The notes below the pieces were generated by a model. That model made no database searches. It had not been told where the DNA came from and was given only the letters and a program-made list of their open reading frames with translations. From the NCBI GenBank assembly GCA_030603065.1, contig JAUVYN010000033.1, positions 1-32,231 of the forward strand: a stretch of 32,231 bases of DNA, given 5' to 3'. The position numbers were made by a program, and so were the translations under genes. The stretch is from Pseudomonas sp. GTDB lineage: Bacteria; Pseudomonadota; Gammaproteobacteria; Pseudomonadales; Pseudomonadaceae. Below are positions 8,037 through 15,849 of this stretch, in pieces; within the stretch, counting starts at the first letter, position 1; each line of letters begins with the position of its first letter.

Positions 8037-10202
8037 ATGCTTTCCACCACCGCAGCCCATGAACCCGTAACGCTGGAAAACTGCGAGAACGAGCCGATCC
8101 ACATTCCAGGGGCCATCCAGCCCCATGGCGCCCTGCTCGCCCTGGACGGCGCGGGTGTAGTGCTGGCTGGAAGCGAAAACTTCACCGCAATCACCGGTAT
8201 TGCGCTGCGCGCCGGTGACAACGCCGACCCTTCCCTGTTGGGAGAGGCCGTCGCAGAGCTACTCGAAGAGGGTCTGGCAGCGACTGGCCCGTGGAACAAT
8301 AGCGTCGAAACCATGCTGGGCGACCGGCTTTTCGACGTCATCGGACACACGCAGGACGGAATCTGCTATCTGGAATTCGAACTCCGCGGCAGCGGCATTG
8401 CCTCGTTTACCAAATTCGCCCTCTACGCTCAGCGCATCATCAGTCAGGTGCAGTTGCGCGACGATGTGGATTTGCTGTTAAGCAGCGTAACCGACGAAAT
8501 TCGCAAGCTCACCGGTTACGACCGGGTCATGGCCTATCGTTTTCGTCAGGATCTGTCCGGCGAAGTAGTAGCAGAATCCCGCCGAGAGGACCTGGAAAGC
8601 TTCCTGGGGCAGCGCTACCCAGCCTCGGATATCCCGGCACAGGCCCGACGGCTGTACATCCAGAATCCTATCCGAATGATCGCCGATGTGGGCTACCGAG
8701 GCTCGCGCCTGGTTCCTGATATCAACCCACATACGGGCCGCCCCTTCGACCTCAGTCTTAGCACGTTGCGCAGTGTCTCGCCGATCCACTGCGAGTATCT
8801 GTCCAACATGGGCGTCCAGGCATCGATGAGCGTATCCATTGTGGTGGGGGGCAAACTCTGGGGCCTGTTCGCCTGCCATCACATGTCGCCAAAGACCCTG
8901 CCACATCCGGTACGCATGTCGTTTCAGGTCTGCTCGCACGTGTGCAGCGCAATCGTCGAGCGGCTGGAAGCCAATCGTCATAGTGAGGAGCTGCACCGCA
9001 ACAACGAACGCCGGGTCGCGCTGGTTCGCCAGGTGCGCGAATCGGAGGACATCGTTGCATCGCTGGCTGCGCCGGAGCTGAACATCGCTTCGATTCTGTC
9101 GTGCGACGGCGCGGCGGTGATGCTCGCTGGCCGCCAGCAGTCACTGCAGGGCGACTTCGCCCGGCTCGCCGCCAGAGTGGTATCGGTACTCGACGGCCGC
9201 GAGGAGGATATCTTCCAGACCGACAAGTGGGACCATGGGGAGCTTCCGGAGGATGCGCGTTACTGCGGGGTGATGGCGGTTCGGTTTCATCGACAGGAAT
9301 CGGGTTGGATTCTCTGGTTCAGGCTCGAGCAGGTACACAAGATCCGCTGGGGTGGCAAACCCGAGAAGACCGTTGCGCTCGGCCCCTCCGGTGCTCGGCT
9401 GACACCGCGCGGCTCCTTCGATGCCTGGGAAGAAGTCGTGCGGGGACGCTCGACGCCGTGGGGTGAGAGCGACCTGTCGGTTGCGGAAAAGCTGCGTACC
9501 GACATGGCCGAGCTATGCCTGCTACGCGCCGGCGAGGTCGATCGCATGCGCCAGCGGTTGATCGCCACGCTCGGCCATGACCTACGCACTCCACTGCAGT
9601 CCATTTCAATGGCCGCATCCATGCTTTCAGAAGGACACTCGCGGACCAGTACGCTGCAGGAGCACATCAACTATTCGAGCAGCCGCATGGAACGCCTGAT
9701 CAGTCAGATTCTGGAAATGAGCCGGCTGCAGGCTGGCTCGGGAATCCATGTCAATCCAGTGGAAACCGATCTGACCACACTGGTTCAGGAAATCGTCGTC
9801 GAGACCAACATTGCCTACCCGGGCTTTCAGATCGACCTGAGTCTGCAGCCTGCGGTAATCGCCAACGTCGATCCCGATCGCTACGCGCAGATGGCGGTCA
9901 ACCTGCTGAGCAACGCACGTCATCACAAGCTGCATGGCTCGCCGGTACAGGTGATCCTCGAGCAGGACGCCAACCATTCGCATCTGCGGGTGCTGAATCA
10001 GGCAGCCCAGTTGTCGCGGGAGCAGCTCGAAGGACTCTTCGAGCCATTCCGGCAGGTCAATCATTCCGCTGAACGCAACCGTACCGGTCTGGGTATCGGC
10101 CTGTACATCGCCTCGGCAATTGCCGAGGCGCATGGCGGAAGCATCGCGGTCGATCAGACCGGCGCCGGTCTGATCTGCTTCACCGTCAGCCTACCTAGAT
10201 GA
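8037..10202 (+). CDS. bphP: Bacteriophytochrome histidine kinase BphP
   Basis: The start at 8037 (MLSTTAAHEP) lies two bases after bphO, and the upstream extension of the frame is spurious. The product has 721 residues. It has an N-terminal PAS domain with the biliverdin-attachment Cys16 in NCENEPIHIPGAIQPHG and a GAF domain with PASDIP (195-200) and His251 in PIHCEYLSNMGV. A PHY domain follows with the tongue motif PRGSF after ALGPSGARLT. The kinase has the H-box GHDLRTPLQS (His514), the N-box NLLSNARHHK and the G-box RTGLGIGLYIASAIAEAHGG. This is the full PAS-GAF-PHY-HisKA-HATPase set, close in length to Pseudomonas BphP. It senses red and far-red light. No partner response regulator is encoded next to it. 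It ends 8 bp inside the converging hemN gene. Confidence 0.95.
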   Translation: MLSTTAAHEPVTLENCENEPIHIPGAIQPHGALLALDGAGVVLAGSENFTAITGIALRAGDNADPSLLGEAVAELLEEGLAATGPWNNSVETMLGDRLFDVIGHTQDGICYLEFELRGSGIASFTKFALYAQRIISQVQLRDDVDLLLSSVTDEIRKLTGYDRVMAYRFRQDLSGEVVAESRREDLESFLGQRYPASDIPAQARRLYIQNPIRMIADVGYRGSRLVPDINPHTGRPFDLSLSTLRSVSPIHCEYLSNMGVQASMSVSIVVGGKLWGLFACHHMSPKTLPHPVRMSFQVCSHVCSAIVERLEANRHSEELHRNNERRVALVRQVRESEDIVASLAAPELNIASILSCDGAAVMLAGRQQSLQGDFARLAARVVSVLDGREEDIFQTDKWDHGELPEDARYCGVMAVRFHRQESGWILWFRLEQVHKIRWGGKPEKTVALGPSGARLTPRGSFDAWEEVVRGRSTPWGESDLSVAEKLRTDMAELCLLRAGEVDRMRQRLIATLGHDLRTPLQSISMAASMLSEGHSRTSTLQEHINYSSSRMERLISQILEMSRLQAGSGIHVNPVETDLTTLVQEIVVETNIAYPGFQIDLSLQPAVIANVDPDRYAQMAVNLLSNARHHKLHGSPVQVILEQDANHSHLRVLNQAAQLSREQLEGLFEPFRQVNHSAERNRTGLGIGLYIASAIAEAHGGSIAVDQTGAGLICFTVSLPR

Positions 10203-11577
10203 TCCGCGAGAAACGCTGACCGCTGTCTGGCTTCTGATAGGCATCGAAAACCATGCAGACCGAGCGAACCAGCAGCCTGCCGGCGGGAAGAATCTCCATT
10301 CCGGTGGGCGTGAAGCGAATCAGACCATCGCGGTACATCTGGTGGAGCATCGGCCAGCAGTCTTCGAAATAGTCACGAAAAACGATGCTGAACTCACGCT
10401 CGATAGCCTGAAAATCGAGCTTGAAGTGGCAGATCAACTGGCCTATCACTGCCCGCCGCAGGCGGTCATCTTCATGACACACCAGTCCACGCTGGGTAGC
10501 CAATTGGCCCCGATCGAGGCGCTGCTGATAGACCTTGATATCAGCGCTGTTCTGGCAGAACAGATCACCCACCTGGCTGATGGAGGACACGCCCAGCCCT
10601 ATGAGGTCACAATGCCCGTGGGTAGTGTAACCCTGGAAGTTGCGCTGCAGCTCGCCGTTCTCCTGGGCCAGGCTCAGGGTGTCATCGGGCAGTGCGAAGT
10701 GATCCATACCGATATAACGATAGCCGGCGCCGGTCAGTTGCCTGATGCTCTGTTCGAGCATACGCAGCTTGTCGGCAGGACTCGGCAGCTGGCTCTCGTC
10801 GATGCGCCGCTGAGGCATGAAACGCTCCGGCAGATGCGCGTAGTTGAACACGGAGAGCCGATCAGGCTTGAGTGCGATCACTGCATCGATGGTCCGGGCA
10901 AAGCCTTCCGGCGTCTGCAGCGGCAGACCGTAGATAAGATCGACATTGATCGATCGATAGGCCAGCGTGCGCGCTGCGTCCATCACCGCCTGGGTCTGCT
11001 CGAGCGTCTGCAGACGGTTGACCGCGCGCTGCACATCGGGATCCAGATCCTGCACGCCGAAACTGACCCGGTTGAAGCCGATCTCGCGCAGCAGCCCCAT
11101 CGTCGACCAGTCCGCTTCGCGGGGATCGATCTCGATGCTGTAGTCGCCCATGTCGTCATCATGCAGATGGAAGTGCTGACGCAGCTTGGCCAGCAGATCC
11201 CGCAACTGGTCGTGGCTCAGGAACGTCGGCGTGCCGCCGCCGAAGTGCAACTGTTCGACCCGCTGGCGCCGCCCAATGTGCTTGCTGACGATTTCTATCT
11301 CCCGGTAGAGACTGTCGAGATAGGGCTGCGCCCGGCTGCGGTCCTTCGTAATCACCTTGTTGCAGGCACAGTAGTAGCAAATATTTGCGCAGAACGGCAC
11401 GTGCACGTACAGCGACAGGTCACGATTGGCCGAGCGGCTCTGATCAAGAGCATGCAACAGATGCAGCGGCGCCACACCATCGTGAAACTGCACGGCAGTG
11501 GGGTAGGAAGTGTAACGAGGGCCAGCCTTGTCGTAACGGCGAATAAGGTCGGCATCCCAGCGCGGTGAGTTGAACAT
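10195..11577 (-). CDS. hemN: Oxygen-independent coproporphyrinogen III oxidase
   Basis: This is a 460-residue radical-SAM enzyme, the usual length for HemN. The cluster motif VPFCANICYYCACNKV supplies Cys63, Cys67 and Cys70 for the [4Fe-4S] cluster plus Cys72, one residue offset from the E. coli enzyme. QLHFGGGTPTFL is the SAM-binding glycine motif. The substrate-linked N-terminal YDKAGPRYTSYPTA block is present. It decarboxylates coproporphyrinogen III to protoporphyrinogen IX without oxygen, so it supplies heme for NarI, cytochromes and other anaerobic hemoproteins. GGAG lies 9 bp before the ATG. An ANR/DNR box lies upstream at 11639-11652. The gene converges on bphP with an 8-bp overlap of the coding ends. 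Confidence 0.96.
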   Translation of the reverse strand: MFNSPRWDADLIRRYDKAGPRYTSYPTAVQFHDGVAPLHLLHALDQSRSANRDLSLYVHVPFCANICYYCACNKVITKDRSRAQPYLDSLYREIEIVSKHIGRRQRVEQLHFGGGTPTFLSHDQLRDLLAKLRQHFHLHDDDMGDYSIEIDPREADWSTMGLLREIGFNRVSFGVQDLDPDVQRAVNRLQTLEQTQAVMDAARTLAYRSINVDLIYGLPLQTPEGFARTIDAVIALKPDRLSVFNYAHLPERFMPQRRIDESQLPSPADKLRMLEQSIRQLTGAGYRYIGMDHFALPDDTLSLAQENGELQRNFQGYTTHGHCDLIGLGVSSISQVGDLFCQNSADIKVYQQRLDRGQLATQRGLVCHEDDRLRRAVIGQLICHFKLDFQAIEREFSIVFRDYFEDCWPMLHQMYRDGLIRFTPTGMEILPAGRLLVRSVCMVFDAYQKPDSGQRFSRII

Positions 11578-11638
11578 ATCGGGACGCTCCGGATTTGATG
11601 AGTTGGAAGAAGGGTATCGCTCGGCGCTCTTTGGGGCT

Positions 11639-11652
11639 TTGATTCATGTCAA
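11639..11652 (-). promoter_or_regulatory. ANR/DNR (FNR-type) box upstream of hemN
   Basis: TTGATTCATGTCAA matches the FNR/ANR/DNR consensus TTGAT-N4-ATCAA except for one base in the second arm. If centred at -41.5, transcription would start at 11604, with TACCCT (minus strand, 11616-11611) as a weak -10. Anaerobic control of hemN by ANR and DNR is known in P. aeruginosa, which fits this placement. Confidence 0.75.
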
Positions 11653-11678
11653 GTTAGTGGTCCTGTACCTCTTTTGCG

Positions 11679-13211
11679 CTATTTCAAACCCAGCCGACGC
11701 GCCAGTTTGTGCAGATTGCTGGGGTCAATATCCAGCAACCGAGCTGCCGCCGCCCAACTTCCGCCGCCCTGCTCCAGGGCCAGGCGCAGCAGCTGACGCT
11801 GATAAGCGTCCGTGGACTGCCGTAGCGGCATGAGTGAAACGGGTTCGGCCGCCGGATTGTGCGGCATTGCGGCGCCCGTTTCCGGAGCCTGGGAGGTGAA
11901 ACAAAGGTCGAGTAGTTGCGGCTCTATGGTCAGAATCGCCTGCCGCGAACCGCTGCGACCGAGGGTCTTCAACGCTGCACGGCTGATGACATGTTCGAGT
12001 TCACGCACGTTGCCGGGCCAGCCATAGGCCATCAGGGCCTCTTCCGCCGCGCCGGAGAGCCTGAGGCTGCGAACCCCCAGCCGGGTACGATTCAGCTCGA
12101 TGAAATGACCGGCAAACAGCAGAACGTCGGCACCCCGCTCGCGCAGCGGAGGTATCGGCACTGGGTAAACCGAGAGTCTGTGATACAGGTCAGCGCGGAA
12201 CGACCCGGCTGCCACCGCTTCAGCGAGATTGCGATTGGTCGCGGCGATGATCCGTACATCGACCTGCAAGGGCTTGTCCGCCCCGAGCCGCTGAATTTCG
12301 CCGTTCTGCAGCGTGCGCAAGAGCTTGGCCTGGATACTCAGGGGCAGCTCGCCCACTTCATCCAGAAACAGCGTGCCGCCATGGGCCGCATCGAATCGGC
12401 CGCTGCGGTCCGCCGTTGCGCCGGAGAAAGCCCCCTTGACGTGTCCAAACAGCTCGCTTTCGGCAAGGGTTTCCGGCAGAGCCGCGCAGTTGACGTGAAT
12501 TAGCGGCTGCTTCGCCCGCGGTGAATGGCTGTGCACCCAGCGGGCAAACACGTCCTTGCCGACGCCGGTTTCTCCGGTGAGCAGCACCGGCAGCTCGGAA
12601 TCCGCGACCACCCCGAGCTCTTCGAGCAGACGAACGATAGCCGCACTGCGGCCAATAACGCCCTCTTCAGCGCCCCCCGGCAGCACCGGCCTGTCATTGG
12701 CGCGCGCCAGCCGCAGTGCGCGGTTTTCCTGCTCGAGCCGCGAGATGCGAACGAAGGCCTCGACAAGCGGGACCAGACTTTGCAGACGCAGCCTGGCCGC
12801 CTCATCGAAGGCACCTGACTGCAAGGTATCCAGGGTCAGCACGCCCCACAGCGCGCTTTCAATGTAGAGGCTGACACCCATGCAGTCATGGACCGGCAGG
12901 GGTTCTCCGGGTGAATCGTCGAGCAGGCCGTCATAAGGGTCGGGGAGTAGACTGTCGGGATCGAACCAGGTTGGTTCGCGCCGCGACAGCAGCGCTGCCA
13001 AGCGCGGATGCCGGGCGATCTCGAAGCGGCGCCCGAGTGCGTCAGGGACCAACCCGACGGCTGCCAGCGGCACCAGCACTTCACGGTGCTGCTGCAGCAG
13101 TACGACCGCGCCACAGCCAAATCCTTCCCGGATGGTGTTGACCAGCCGCTGCAGACGTACCACCGCAGGAAGCTCCGCCACCAGATCAGGCAGCAACAGG
13201 GATTCGATCAT
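11679..13211 (-). CDS. norR: Nitric oxide-responsive sigma-54 activator NorR
   Basis: The ATG at 13211 (MIESLLLP) is preferred over a GTG at 13223 because AAGGG lies 12 bp before the ATG but abuts the GTG. The 510-residue protein has an N-terminal GAF domain (to about 165) with DPYDG (Asp91, Asp94) and Cys110, which appear to match residues of the E. coli NorR ferrous-iron NO sensor. The AAA+ domain has Walker A GETGVGKD (213-220), loop 1 GAFSGA (260-265) and Walker B GGTLFLDE (278-285). A Fis-type helix-turn-helix ends the protein ([20 protein letters not shown]). The sigma-54 contact loop has Ser in place of the usual Thr of GAFTGA. It is divergent from the RIC gene at 13365, which it very likely activates. 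Confidence 0.94.
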   Translation of the reverse strand: MIESLLLPDLVAELPAVVRLQRLVNTIREGFGCGAVVLLQQHREVLVPLAAVGLVPDALGRRFEIARHPRLAALLSRREPTWFDPDSLLPDPYDGLLDDSPGEPLPVHDCMGVSLYIESALWGVLTLDTLQSGAFDEAARLRLQSLVPLVEAFVRISRLEQENRALRLARANDRPVLPGGAEEGVIGRSAAIVRLLEELGVVADSELPVLLTGETGVGKDVFARWVHSHSPRAKQPLIHVNCAALPETLAESELFGHVKGAFSGATADRSGRFDAAHGGTLFLDEVGELPLSIQAKLLRTLQNGEIQRLGADKPLQVDVRIIAATNRNLAEAVAAGSFRADLYHRLSVYPVPIPPLRERGADVLLFAGHFIELNRTRLGVRSLRLSGAAEEALMAYGWPGNVRELEHVISRAALKTLGRSGSRQAILTIEPQLLDLCFTSQAPETGAAMPHNPAAEPVSLMPLRQSTDAYQRQLLRLALEQGGGSWAAAARLLDIDPSNLHKLARRLGLK

Positions 13212-13268
13212 GGTGATAACCACCCTTTAAGGTAAAAACGACCCTGACGGATCAGGGTAGAAGATACC
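13212..13268 (+). promoter_or_regulatory. Three candidate NorR enhancer sites
   Basis: Three copies of GGT-N7-ACC, the core reported for NorR binding in beta- and gammaproteobacteria, occur at 13212-13224, 13231-13243 and 13256-13268. Relative to the start site expected from the sigma-54 promoter (about 13336), they centre near -118, -99 and -74. The 18-bp perfect palindrome ACCCTGACGGATCAGGGT (13241-13258) bridges the second and third copies. The first copy abuts the norR start codon, so it could also let NorR limit its own expression. Confidence 0.72.
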
Positions 13269-13291
13269 GCTTATGGAATTTTAGCGTTGTA

Positions 13292-13304
13292 TTTCAATTA
13301 GTTG
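13292..13304 (+). promoter_or_regulatory. Candidate IHF site
   Basis: TTTCAATTAGTTG matches the IHF consensus WATCAA-N4-TTR at all but one defined position and lies in an AT-rich stretch between the NorR sites and the sigma-54 promoter. A bend there would bring NorR to the polymerase. Confidence 0.45.
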
Positions 13305-13309
13305 CGATA

Positions 13310-13325
13310 TGGCACAAGCATTGCT
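13310..13325 (+). promoter_or_regulatory. Sigma-54 (-24/-12) promoter of the RIC gene
   Basis: TGGCAC (13310-13315), five bases, then TTGCT (13321-13325) fits the RpoN consensus TGGCAC-N5-TTGCW exactly. Transcription should start near 13336, about 29 nt before the ATG at 13365. This is the expected target of NorR. Confidence 0.85.
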
Positions 13326-13364
13326 CAGACCTGTCTAGTCCCATAACTGAAATCAGGTGCAACC

Positions 13365-14069
13365 ATGCCTATCGAGTATCTCCACGCCCCACTTGGCGAT
13401 CTGGCCCGTATTATTCCGGGTGCCACGAAAGTCTTTCACGACTACCGCCTGGACTTCTGCTGCAATGGTCATCAGACACTGGCCGAGGCGACCCGCCGCA
13501 AGAAGATCGACCCACAAAGGGTGATCGACAGCCTCCACGTACTGATCCGCGAAACCCCTGACGACAGGGACTGGTCGCAGGCCTCCGCCGCTGAGCTGAT
13601 TGACCATATCCTCACCCGCTACCACGCTCGCCACCGGGAGCAACTTCCGGAACTGATCCGGCTGGCGCGGCGTGTGGAGCAGGTCCACGGCGACCGCCCG
13701 GACTGCCCCAATGGTCTGGCTGACCACCTCACCGACATGCTCCAGGAACTGGAGAGCCACATGCTGAAGGAAGAACAGATTCTCTTTCCGCTGCTCGCCC
13801 GTAACATGATCGCCCAGGCGGCCGGCCCGATCAGCGTGATGCGCTTCGAGCACAACCAGCACGGTGATGCGCTCGAGGGAATAATCGAACTGACCAATGA
13901 CATCACTCCGCCGCCGCAGGCTTGCAACACCTGGCAGGCGCTGTACGGCGGTCTGGAGGAACTGCGACAGGATCTGATGCAGCACATTCACCTGGAAAAC
14001 AACCTACTGTTCGCCCCGCCGCCTACCCCGCCAGCGGAGCATGCGCCCTGTTGCGGCGGCTGTTCATAG
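13365..14069 (+). CDS. dnrN: RIC-family di-iron protein (iron-sulfur cluster repair)
   Basis: The product has 234 residues. It carries the ScdA/NorA/YtfE family N-terminal motif DFCCNG (Cys32, Cys33) and a four-helix hemerythrin-like domain. All seven di-iron ligands of E. coli YtfE can be placed at a constant offset of three: His87, His108, His132, Glu136, His163, His207 and Glu211. These proteins protect or repair iron-sulfur clusters damaged by NO and oxidative stress, and NorA of Ralstonia lowers free NO. The position next to norR, behind a sigma-54 promoter, is the Ralstonia norR-norA arrangement. Unusually, where relatives end soon after the HIHLENN block, this one adds a Pro-rich tail ending CCGGCS. 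AGGTG lies before the ATG. The symbol (dnrN, ytfE, scdA or norA) varies among species. Confidence 0.92.
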   Translation: MPIEYLHAPLGDLARIIPGATKVFHDYRLDFCCNGHQTLAEATRRKKIDPQRVIDSLHVLIRETPDDRDWSQASAAELIDHILTRYHARHREQLPELIRLARRVEQVHGDRPDCPNGLADHLTDMLQELESHMLKEEQILFPLLARNMIAQAAGPISVMRFEHNQHGDALEGIIELTNDITPPPQACNTWQALYGGLEELRQDLMQHIHLENNLLFAPPPTPPAEHAPCCGGCS

Positions 14070-14498
14070 GGCGAACATCGCCTTGGCACAGACAACCACC
14101 AGCACGGCGTGCATCAGCAGACTGATATTGAGCAGCTGCATGCCGTGCGGGCCGATACGGTTGCCCCTGCGCAGAAAAATGAGCACCACGTAGTGCAGAA
14201 CGATCAGCAGTGCGAGCACGATCTTCACGCTCAGCACTGCGGAAAAGTGGCTGGAGAAGGGTTGCGCGAGCGCGCCGCGATACTGCCAACCAAGCGCGAT
14301 GCCTGCACCATAGAGCACCAAGGCCACCCAGTGAATCACTCGCCGCGCCCGCTGACCCAGGGCGACGGAGAGGCGACTGCGTTCTTGCTCGGGTAGCCGA
14401 CGACTCACCGGTGCCAGGATGAACACCTGAAAGAACAGGGTTCCGACGAAGGCGATGGCGCCCAGCAGATGCAGGGTATTGATGAGTGCGTAGGACAT
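14064..14498 (-). CDS. Four-helix membrane protein, CopD-like
   Basis: The ATG at 14498 (MSYALINTLHLLGAIAFVG) is chosen because it directly precedes the first membrane helix. The longer frame adds a polar, arginine-bearing leader unlike a signal peptide, and the ribosome site (CAGG) is weak. The 144-residue product has four hydrophobic segments (about 5-29, 54-72, 88-109 and 120-140), each with one His (His10, His56, His102, His130). It resembles the CopD-like integral membrane group, whose members are common beside denitrification and copper genes. The histidine pattern would allow b-heme or copper binding, but that is inference. It overlaps the end of the RIC gene by 6 bp in convergent orientation, and its promoter region is shared with nnrS. 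Confidence 0.7.
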   Translation of the reverse strand: MSYALINTLHLLGAIAFVGTLFFQVFILAPVSRRLPEQERSRLSVALGQRARRVIHWVALVLYGAGIALGWQYRGALAQPFSSHFSAVLSVKIVLALLIVLHYVVLIFLRRGNRIGPHGMQLLNISLLMHAVLVVVCAKAMFAL

Positions 14499-14666
14499 AA
14501 CCGGCCTGAAACCTGAGAATTCTCGACGCAGCATAGCGACCGGTCCGGAGGCGGCCAACAACGCAGGCGGGGTACCCACAACGGCTTATTGTGCACCTGG
14601 GAATACCCGTCCAGCATTGCACCATCGCCACGCCCGTCTCGAGCGCGCGCCAGAAGGTGAATTTCC
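14499..14666. other. Intergenic region between CopD-like gene and nnrS
   Basis: This is 168 bp between divergent genes. It contains the perfect palindrome GAGAATTCTC at 14515-14524, close to the membrane-protein gene. I see no FNR/DNR box, NorR box or sigma-54 promoter here, which is notable because nnrS in other denitrifiers is usually under NO-responsive control. Confidence 0.35.
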
Positions 14667-15839
14667 ATGCAAACCGCTGCCTTGCCTCCCGCCCTCTTTC
14701 GTCTGGGATTTCGGCCATTTTTCGTTGGCGGCGCCGCGCTCGCTGCCATCGCTATTCTCCTGTGGATCACCGCGCTGACCGGGCATCTCGACTGGCAGCC
14801 GGCTGGTGGGTGGCTGGCCTGGCATCGTCACGAGATGCTGTTCGGCTTTGCCGGCGCGATCATCGCCGGCTTTCTCCTTACCGCCGTGCAGAACTGGACC
14901 GGTGTACCGGGACTGCGGGGGAATGCGCTGATGGCGCTCGCGGCGCTCTGGCTGGCGGCACGGCTGGCATGGCTGAGTGACGCACCACTCTGGTTGCTGT
15001 TGCCTCTGGAGCTCGCATTCTTTCCGGCGCTGGCTCTGGCGATCGGCTACAGCCTGATAAAGGTCAGGCAACGCCGCAATTACCCCGTCCTGGCAATCAT
15101 CATGCTGCTCGCCGTCGCCAACCTGCTGGTAATGCTGGGCCTGGCACAGGGATCCCATAGCCTCTCGCGACAGGGCGATCAGGGCGCCCTCTGGCTTATC
15201 GCAGCCCTGATCGGCATTGTCGGTGGGCGCGTTATTCCGTTCTTCACACGCAACGGTCTCGGTCTGTCTGCTGCTGTAGAGCCTCTGCCATGGCTGGACA
15301 ACCTGCTCCTTGCCGGCAGTGTTCTGATCGCGCTGCTGATGTTCGCTGGCCCGGCGCTGTACCAGACGCCCTGGCTGGCGCTGCTTTTTCTGGTGCTGGG
15401 TCTTGGCCACCTCTTCCGGCTGATCCGCTGGTACAACCACGGCATCTGGCGCGCGCCCCTCCTCTGGTCCCTGCACCTCGGCTACGCCTGGCTGGCACTG
15501 GCTTGCCTCGCCATGGCCAGCTGGCATGCGGGCTGGCTGATGACCTTCAGCCAGGCTACCCATCTGTTGGCCGTAGGCGGCATGAGCGCCATCATTCTGG
15601 CGATGATTGCCCGGGTCAGTCTGGGCCATACCGGCAGGCCGCTGGTGGCCCCGCCGGCGATGTCAGTGGCCTTCGTACTGATCAACCTGGCCGTTCCGCT
15701 GCGCGTCTGGCTGCCCGAGTACAACGTGATGGCCGGCCTGTGGCTGGCCGCAGCCGCCTGGACCCTTGCCTTCGGTCTTTTTGTCTGGCATTACACGCCC
15801 ATGCTCTGTCGTCCGCGGCCGGACGGCGGTCCGGGCTAG
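14667..15839 (+). CDS. nnrS: NnrS family heme-copper membrane protein
   Basis: This is a 390-residue polytopic protein with about 12 hydrophobic segments. The N-terminal FRLGFRPFFVGGAALA and the block WHRHEMLFGFAGAIIAG, followed by FLLTAVQNWTG, are the strongest NnrS signatures. Further on, GRVIPFFTRNG and MIARVSLGHTGRPL are also conserved. NnrS proteins bind heme and copper and protect cells from NO and nitrosative stress; in Vibrio cholerae NnrS relieves NO damage to iron-sulfur enzymes. AAGGTGA lies before the ATG. The dnr gene follows after 10 bp, so the two are almost certainly one transcript, pairing an NO-tolerance protein with an NO-sensing regulator. Confidence 0.95.
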   Translation: MQTAALPPALFRLGFRPFFVGGAALAAIAILLWITALTGHLDWQPAGGWLAWHRHEMLFGFAGAIIAGFLLTAVQNWTGVPGLRGNALMALAALWLAARLAWLSDAPLWLLLPLELAFFPALALAIGYSLIKVRQRRNYPVLAIIMLLAVANLLVMLGLAQGSHSLSRQGDQGALWLIAALIGIVGGRVIPFFTRNGLGLSAAVEPLPWLDNLLLAGSVLIALLMFAGPALYQTPWLALLFLVLGLGHLFRLIRWYNHGIWRAPLLWSLHLGYAWLALACLAMASWHAGWLMTFSQATHLLAVGGMSAIILAMIARVSLGHTGRPLVAPPAMSVAFVLINLAVPLRVWLPEYNVMAGLWLAAAAWTLAFGLFVWHYTPMLCRPRPDGGPG

Positions 15840-15849
15840 GGAAACAGGG

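Noticed and set aside
10342-11568. A 408-codon open frame opposite hemN
   Set aside because: It mirrors the codon positions of hemN, which carries radical-SAM motifs. No ribosome site or recognisable domain is seen.
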